From NCBI GenBank assembly GCA_023389295.1, contig JAEWEO010000092.1, positions 1 to 9,563 of the forward strand: 9,563 nucleotides of DNA, written 5' to 3'. The first letter of the stretch is position 1. Each line of letters begins with the position of its first letter. Shown here in pieces: positions 5,968-9,563 of this stretch. Origin of the DNA: Bacillota bacterium (GTDB lineage: Bacteria > Bacillota > Clostridia > Lachnospirales > Lachnospiraceae). The position numbers and the translations under genes are program-made. The notes below the pieces were generated by a model that was not told the origin of the DNA, ran no database searches, and saw only the letters and a list, made by a program, of their open reading frames with translations.

Positions 5968-5990
5968 TTTTGATTACATAAGGATCAAAA
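5968..5990. other. AT-rich hairpin after lpdA, possible weak terminator
   Basis: TTTTGAT (5968-5974) and ATCAAAA (5984-5990) form a perfect seven-pair stem with a 9-base loop just past the lpdA stop codon. There is no T run after it on the minus strand, so efficient termination is doubtful; the hydrolase's own promoter lies just beyond. Confidence 0.3.
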
Positions 5991-5992
5991 GT

Positions 5993-7414
5993 TCAGGTGA
6001 CCGATCCTATGATCCTCTTTGGCATGAGATGGATTGCCATACCATCAACATCCTCTACTGCTTCTGTAATAGCTTCACTATAGGTCGGATGCGGGCGGAT
6101 AACGGATGCCAGTTCCTTTGTCGTTAATCCATTTACAATAGCGGTAGCAAATTCACTCACCATATCCGTAGCACGGTCACATAAGAGCTGCGCACCTAAG
6201 ATTTTGTCCGTCGCCTCATCAGCAATCACCTTGATAAAACCTCTTTCTCCTCTGGATAACATTGTTTTACAGTTACCCAACATCGGGTATTTACCAATTT
6301 TAAGGGTATATCCCTGTTCCTTTGCTTCTTCTTCACTTAGACCAACGGTAGCAACCTCCGGAGTAGTATAAATGCAGGAGGGAATTACATTTAAATCAAT
6401 GGAAGGTTCCTTGCCACACATATACTCTACAGCTACAACGCCCTGTGCTGATGCCGCATGCGCCAGCTGTTTTCCTCTTATCACATCACCGATTGCATAG
6501 ATATCAGGAATACTGGTTTCAAACCTTTCCGTAACTTTGATACAAGCCCCCTCCATCTCTAAGGTAACTTCTGGATCAAATAGACCAAGTGTATTTGCTC
6601 TTCTTCCAACGGAAACTAAAACCCCCTCAGAAGTTGTAGTTTTAATAGCACCCTTTTCTTCGAATTCACACATCAAATTCCTATGTTCCTCTTCCATAAT
6701 CTTTGTTACCTTGGCTCTTGTATGTATGATTACACCTTTTTTCTTCAAGCTCATGGCAACACTCTGGGATATTTCTTTGTCCATTCCCGGTAAAATTCGA
6801 TCCATTGCCTCTATAATCTCAACTTCGCAACCTAGGTCCTGATAGATGGAAGCAAACTCAATTCCAATTACACCTCCACCGATGATTAAAAGTTTCTTAT
6901 ATAAGTTACGTCTAGATAATAGCTCATCACTTGTTATTACATTCTCATGCTTTACTCCCTCTATGTTAGGAATTAAAGGATTTGAGCCGGTTGCAATTAG
7001 TATCTTATTGGATTCATAAATTTCAATACTCGAGTCATTTTTTAGTAGCTGCACCTGCTTATTAGGCAAAATAGTGGCTGTCCCAGTCAAAATACTAACC
7101 TTATTGGCCTCCAGCAAAGAAACGATTCCTTGTCTTACCTTTTGCACTACTTCCTCTTTTCTATCCTGTATCCGTTCCATATCAAGCTTAATTCCCTCAA
7201 AAGTAATCCCGGCCTCTTCAAAGCTTTTAGCCTCCTGATATAGATGGGAGCTGTGCATCAGAGTTTTAGTAGGAATGCATCCACGGTTTAAACAGGTTCC
7301 TCCTATCTCCCTACCTTCAATTATTGCTGTTCTCATCCCAAGCTTTGCTGCTTTGATTGCTGCTACATAGCCACCTGGGCCGGATCCAATGACGATTAAA
7401 TCAAATTTATCCAT
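5993..7414 (-). CDS. lpdA: Dihydrolipoyl dehydrogenase (E3 / L-protein)
   Basis: The ATG at 7414 has GGAGGAA (7427-7421) upstream. The 473-residue length is standard for the enzyme, and there is no N-terminal lipoyl domain. It reoxidises dihydrolipoyl groups on a carrier protein with NAD+ through FAD and a redox disulfide. The FAD-binding motif is IGSGPGGYVAA (9-19), the redox cysteines are Cys41 and Cys46 in GGTCLNRGCIPTK, the NAD-binding motif is IIGGGVIGIEFA, and the second FAD motif is YAIGDVIRG. The catalytic His442-Glu447 pair lies in RPHPTYSEAITEA. All key residues are present. It follows lplA by 88 bases with no clear promoter between them, and gcvPB lies further upstream, so its likely partner is the H-protein of the glycine cleavage system. 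A role with a 2-oxoacid dehydrogenase cannot be excluded. Confidence 0.96.
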   Translation of the reverse strand: MDKFDLIVIGSGPGGYVAAIKAAKLGMRTAIIEGREIGGTCLNRGCIPTKTLMHSSHLYQEAKSFEEAGITFEGIKLDMERIQDRKEEVVQKVRQGIVSLLEANKVSILTGTATILPNKQVQLLKNDSSIEIYESNKILIATGSNPLIPNIEGVKHENVITSDELLSRRNLYKKLLIIGGGVIGIEFASIYQDLGCEVEIIEAMDRILPGMDKEISQSVAMSLKKKGVIIHTRAKVTKIMEEEHRNLMCEFEEKGAIKTTTSEGVLVSVGRRANTLGLFDPEVTLEMEGACIKVTERFETSIPDIYAIGDVIRGKQLAHAASAQGVVAVEYMCGKEPSIDLNVIPSCIYTTPEVATVGLSEEEAKEQGYTLKIGKYPMLGNCKTMLSRGERGFIKVIADEATDKILGAQLLCDRATDMVSEFATAIVNGLTTKELASVIRPHPTYSEAITEAVEDVDGMAIHLMPKRIIGSVT

Positions 7415-7446
7415 GTAACATTCCTCCGTTTTATTTAAACAATTAC

Positions 7447-7485
7447 GATATTCTTCTTTGGCTTTTGATATCTTCTTTGGCTTTT
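7447..7485 (-). repeat. Two-copy 19/20-base tandem repeat between lplA and lpdA
   Basis: The plus-strand units at 7447-7466 and 7467-7485 both read GATAT, then TTCTTTGGCTTTT with one base of length difference. A third, decayed copy extends over 7487-7511 into the lplA stop codon (TCGGCTTTAGATATTCT). The unit has no obvious coding or hairpin potential. Confidence 0.75.
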
Positions 7486-7502
7486 GTCATTGTTTTTCGG
7501 CT

Positions 7503-8498
7503 TTAGATATTCTCTTTCATTATAAGATCTATCATATCCAGTACCATATCTTCTTCCTCTCTGGTTGTTTGAAGTGCCATTAATGTATTTCTCATAGCTT
7601 CAGAGGAAAAAGTACATCCTTTTAATATTCTTGGCAATTCCTCAAATAGCTTTGTCTCTAAGGAATCGGAATAAATGATACACTCTTTAATAATTCCTGA
7701 TTCTACCACTAATTTTAAATCAAAATCTCCCCAGGATAACCTGCTACTGATCGAGTAATTAAATTCTAGCTTCTTACCATAGATCCATTCCCAGGAGGAA
7801 AACTTTTGCTCAAGTTTCATTAAGATATCATCATCGAATTCACTTACTTCCAGCATCTTTGGTACTAAGCCATATATTTTTTGAAAAGCTGTAATTAATT
7901 CCTGCTTCATGAGTTTGATCGTTAAATCCGGCTTATACTCCGTTAAATTGGTTACCCTGGCGCGAACCGATTCCACACCCTTAGATACCAGCTTATCGCG
8001 GGAGACATTTAGATAATGAGATAGCATACTCATATCTACATTTACCAGTATGGTACCATGATGATAATTATGACTTCCGTCTGAGAAGAACGCATTACCG
8101 GAGAATTTTTTTCCCTCTACGGAGATATCATTTCTTCCTGTCTTCATGGCTGGAATTCCTAGTGCTTTAACCGCTTCCAGAATCACTTCTAATTGACGCT
8201 CCACATTATAATTCTCTTTTGCTACCAAAAAAGTAAAATTAAGATTCCCTAGATCATGGAATACGGCGCCGCCACCGGAAAGCCTTCTAACTAAGCTACC
8301 ACCATCTGCCTCCAGTTCGGCACCTTTACATTCCTTCCAGGGATTTTGATTCTTACCGATAACAACGGTCTTTTCATTCTGCCAAAGATAAAGAATGCAC
8401 TCCTCTTCTTTCACATTCTTTAATAGGTACTCCTCTACTGCAAGGTTTTTATAGGGATTTGTTTCTGTTGAAATAAAATATCTAATCTTCCTAATCAA
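7503..8498 (-). CDS. lplA: Lipoate-protein ligase A
   Basis: The longest frame begins at 8585, but the extra 29 residues have no family resemblance and run through an inverted repeat. TTG at 8498 is preceded at six bases by AGAGG, and starts the protein right before RYFISTETNPYKNLAVEEYLL, where family members begin. This gives 331 residues, the size of Bacillus LplJ. The enzyme activates free lipoate with ATP and attaches it to a lysine of lipoyl domains. The motif RRLSGGGAVFHD (71-82) binds lipoyl-AMP, Lys131 in KKFSGNA is the conserved catalytic lysine, and HHGTIL (146-151) is the usual following motif. A C-terminal accessory domain is present (from about 245). The context between gcvPB and lpdA indicates that it lipoylates GcvH. 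It relies on scavenged lipoate; no lipA or lipB is seen here. Confidence 0.94.
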   Translation of the reverse strand: MIRKIRYFISTETNPYKNLAVEEYLLKNVKEEECILYLWQNEKTVVIGKNQNPWKECKGAELEADGGSLVRRLSGGGAVFHDLGNLNFTFLVAKENYNVERQLEVILEAVKALGIPAMKTGRNDISVEGKKFSGNAFFSDGSHNYHHGTILVNVDMSMLSHYLNVSRDKLVSKGVESVRARVTNLTEYKPDLTIKLMKQELITAFQKIYGLVPKMLEVSEFDDDILMKLEQKFSSWEWIYGKKLEFNYSISSRLSWGDFDLKLVVESGIIKECIIYSDSLETKLFEELPRILKGCTFSSEAMRNTLMALQTTREEEDMVLDMIDLIMKENI

Positions 8499-8523
8499 GG
8501 GTAACCTCTTTCTATCATATAGT

Positions 8524-8552
8524 AATATAAAATTATCTAAATTCCTTTGTAA
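8524..8552 (-). promoter_or_regulatory. Possible promoter of lplA
   Basis: On the minus strand TTACAA (8552-8547) and TATATT (8529-8524) are 17 bases apart, with a start near 8517, about 20 bases before the TTG codon. The -35 lies within the inverted repeat at 8544-8582. The AT-rich context makes chance matches likely, so this is tentative. Confidence 0.4.
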
Positions 8553-8582
8553 TAAGTATCCCATATACTTATTATGCAAAGG
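8544..8582. repeat. 39-base inverted repeat upstream of lplA
   Basis: CCTTTG (8544-8549) pairs with CAAAGG (8577-8582), and TAATAAGTAT (8550-8559) pairs with ATACTTATTA (8565-8574). The loop is 5 bases and only two bases (8575-8576) are bulged. This makes 16 pairs. It could be an operator over the -35 of lplA or a leader hairpin in a gcvPB-lplA transcript. No T run follows on the minus strand. Confidence 0.7.
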
Positions 8583-8629
8583 CATATACTATCACTAGGA
8601 GCAAATCTTAATCACAAACTACATTCAAG

Positions 8630-8666
8630 TATACTCCGGTTCCATAAAGTAAGGAACCAGAGTATA
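8630..8666 (-). other. Strong 14-pair hairpin between gcvPB and lplA
   Basis: The arms 8630-8643 and 8653-8666 are complementary over 14 positions with a 9-base loop. The one non-Watson-Crick position is a U-G pair in minus-strand RNA but a C-A mismatch in plus-strand RNA, so the structure fits a transcript reading from gcvPB. It begins ten bases after the gcvPB stop. No T run follows, so it is not a classical terminator; it may stabilise or partly terminate the upstream message. Confidence 0.6.
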
Positions 8667-8675
8667 GGAATCAGC

Positions 8676-9563
8676 CTAATTATTGTATTGATATCTTAAA
8701 ATAGGTGTTCTTGCAGCTGCTACCTCATCCGGTCGACCAATGACAGTTGTAACAGGAGATAGATGTAAGGACTCCGGCTCTGTTATTGCCTGTTCTAATA
8801 CCTTCAGATATACGGCTACTGCTTCGTCCAAGGTTTCCCTTGATTCTGTTTCTGTAGGTTCTATCATTAATGCTTCATGAACAATCAAAGGGAAATACAT
8901 GGTAGGAGGATGCATGCCATAATCAAGTAGGGTTTTAGCAAAGTCGAGAGCCGAGACTCCCTTTTCCTTCTTCAATTCCTCTAAAGAAATTACAAACTCA
9001 TGCATACAATGCCCTTTGAATGGTATATCAAAGGATTCTTTTAACTGATGCATCATGTAATTCGCATTAAGGACTGCATTTTCGGAAGCATTCCTTAAAC
9101 CATCACCACCAAGTGTCAGAATGTAGGTTAGTGCTCGAACCACTACCAGGAAATTACCATAGAAGGCTTTCACTCTGCCAATGCTCTCCTTCGGTTTTTC
9201 TTCCAGCTCAAATCTGCCCTCATGATTTACAATACGAGGAGAAGGAAGGTATTTCTTTAATAATTCCTTACATCCAACCGGTCCACTACCCGGTCCACCG
9301 CCACCATGGGGAGTGGAAAAGGTCTTATGAAGATTTAAATGAACCACATCAAAGCCCATATCACCGGGTCTTGTAATCCCCATAATAGCATTAAGGTTAG
9401 CCCCGTCATAATAATTTAAGCCACCGGCATCATGAATAATCTTCGTAATCTCTAGAATGTTTTTATCAAACAGACCTATGGTATTCGGATTAGTAAGCAT
9501 GAAGCCAGCTGTATCGTCACCAACCACCTTTTTCAACTCTTCAATATCTACATAGCCTTCCTC
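8676..9563 (-). CDS. gcvPB: Glycine dehydrogenase (decarboxylating) subunit 2, C-terminal part
   Basis: The frame is open to the right edge of the window: codons upstream of 9536 read EEGYVDIEEL and continue smoothly into KKVVGDDTAGFMLTNPNT, so the real start is outside. The 295 visible residues are about the last 60 percent of a typical GcvPB of roughly 480-490 residues. The subunit carries the pyridoxal phosphate site of the P-protein, which decarboxylates glycine and passes the aminomethyl group to the lipoyl arm of GcvH. The PLP lysine is in HLNLHKTFSTPHGGGGPG (Lys80 of the fragment), followed by the family's glycine-rich loop. The separate PB subunit implies a two-gene P-protein, with gcvPA expected just upstream. 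lplA and lpdA follow on the same strand, completing the lipoate-dependent part of the pathway. Confidence 0.96.
   Translation of the reverse strand, partial: EEGYVDIEELKKVVGDDTAGFMLTNPNTIGLFDKNILEITKIIHDAGGLNYYDGANLNAIMGITRPGDMGFDVVHLNLHKTFSTPHGGGGPGSGPVGCKELLKKYLPSPRIVNHEGRFELEEKPKESIGRVKAFYGNFLVVVRALTYILTLGGDGLRNASENAVLNANYMMHQLKESFDIPFKGHCMHEFVISLEELKKEKGVSALDFAKTLLDYGMHPPTMYFPLIVHEALMIEPTETESRETLDEAVAVYLKVLEQAITEPESLHLSPVTTVIGRPDEVAAARTPILRYQYNN

Noticed and set aside
6537..6842. Plus-strand frame within lpdA
   Set aside because: It is a shadow of the well-conserved lpdA coding sequence, with no start signal.
8499..8585. N-terminal extension of LplA from 8585
   Set aside because: It encodes the inverted repeat and has no family similarity; the TTG at 8498 with AGAGG fits the usual LplA start.
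9113..9376. Plus-strand frame within gcvPB
   Set aside because: It lies opposite the conserved PLP-binding region of gcvPB and has no supporting signals.

Overview
The window reads as chromosome of a low-GC Gram-positive anaerobe, most likely a member of the Clostridia close to the Lachnospiraceae. The reasons are the AT-rich intergenic DNA, strong AGGAGG-type ribosome binding sites, occasional TTG starts, sigma-A style promoters, a two-subunit glycine decarboxylase (gcvPB separate), and a radical-SAM/DUF4130 gene pair that I associate with Firmicutes. The organism assignment is an inference from gene content; no rRNA or tRNA gene is present. Several gene starts were set by ribosome binding sites and differ from the longest open frames.

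Plus strand, positions 2-2156: the 3' end of a small membrane protein (ABC-transporter type IV / CmpB-like family) with a terminator; a single-ORF fusion of a beta-phosphoglucomutase-like HAD phosphatase with a GNAT acetyltransferase, behind a good sigma-A promoter; and a Fur-family metalloregulator. Everything after about 2197 is on the minus strand.

Minus strand, read right to left. At 9563-5993 lies a glycine-cleavage/lipoate block: the C-terminal two thirds of glycine dehydrogenase subunit 2 (gcvPB), lipoate-protein ligase (lplA), and dihydrolipoyl dehydrogenase (lpdA). LplA would load lipoate onto GcvH (not in the window), GcvP would decarboxylate glycine onto the lipoyl arm, and LpdA would reoxidise it with NAD+. 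Two long inverted repeats lie between gcvPB and lplA, and a short tandem repeat lies between lplA and lpdA. Next is a monocistronic isochorismatase-type cysteine hydrolase with its own promoter and terminator. Then comes a two-gene operon: a radical SAM protein with a helix-hairpin-helix domain (TIGR03916 type), followed 16 bases later by a DUF4130 protein (TIGR03915 type). Last is a small lipoprotein with a Thr/Gly/Asn repeat tail.

The most interesting region is the radical-SAM/DUF4130 operon (about 5120-2775). Its promoter (TTGACT-17-TATTAT) is flanked by two identical 15-base copies of a sequence whose core, GAACAAATGTTT, fits the Firmicutes LexA (SOS) box. The radical SAM protein also carries a C-terminal QLSLF pentapeptide that matches the sliding-clamp binding consensus. 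Together these point to an SOS-induced, replisome-linked DNA repair or modification system whose chemistry is, as far as I know, uncharacterised. No intergenic stretch exceeds 300 bases; the longest (5029-5299) holds the operon's promoter, both LexA-like boxes and the hydrolase terminator.
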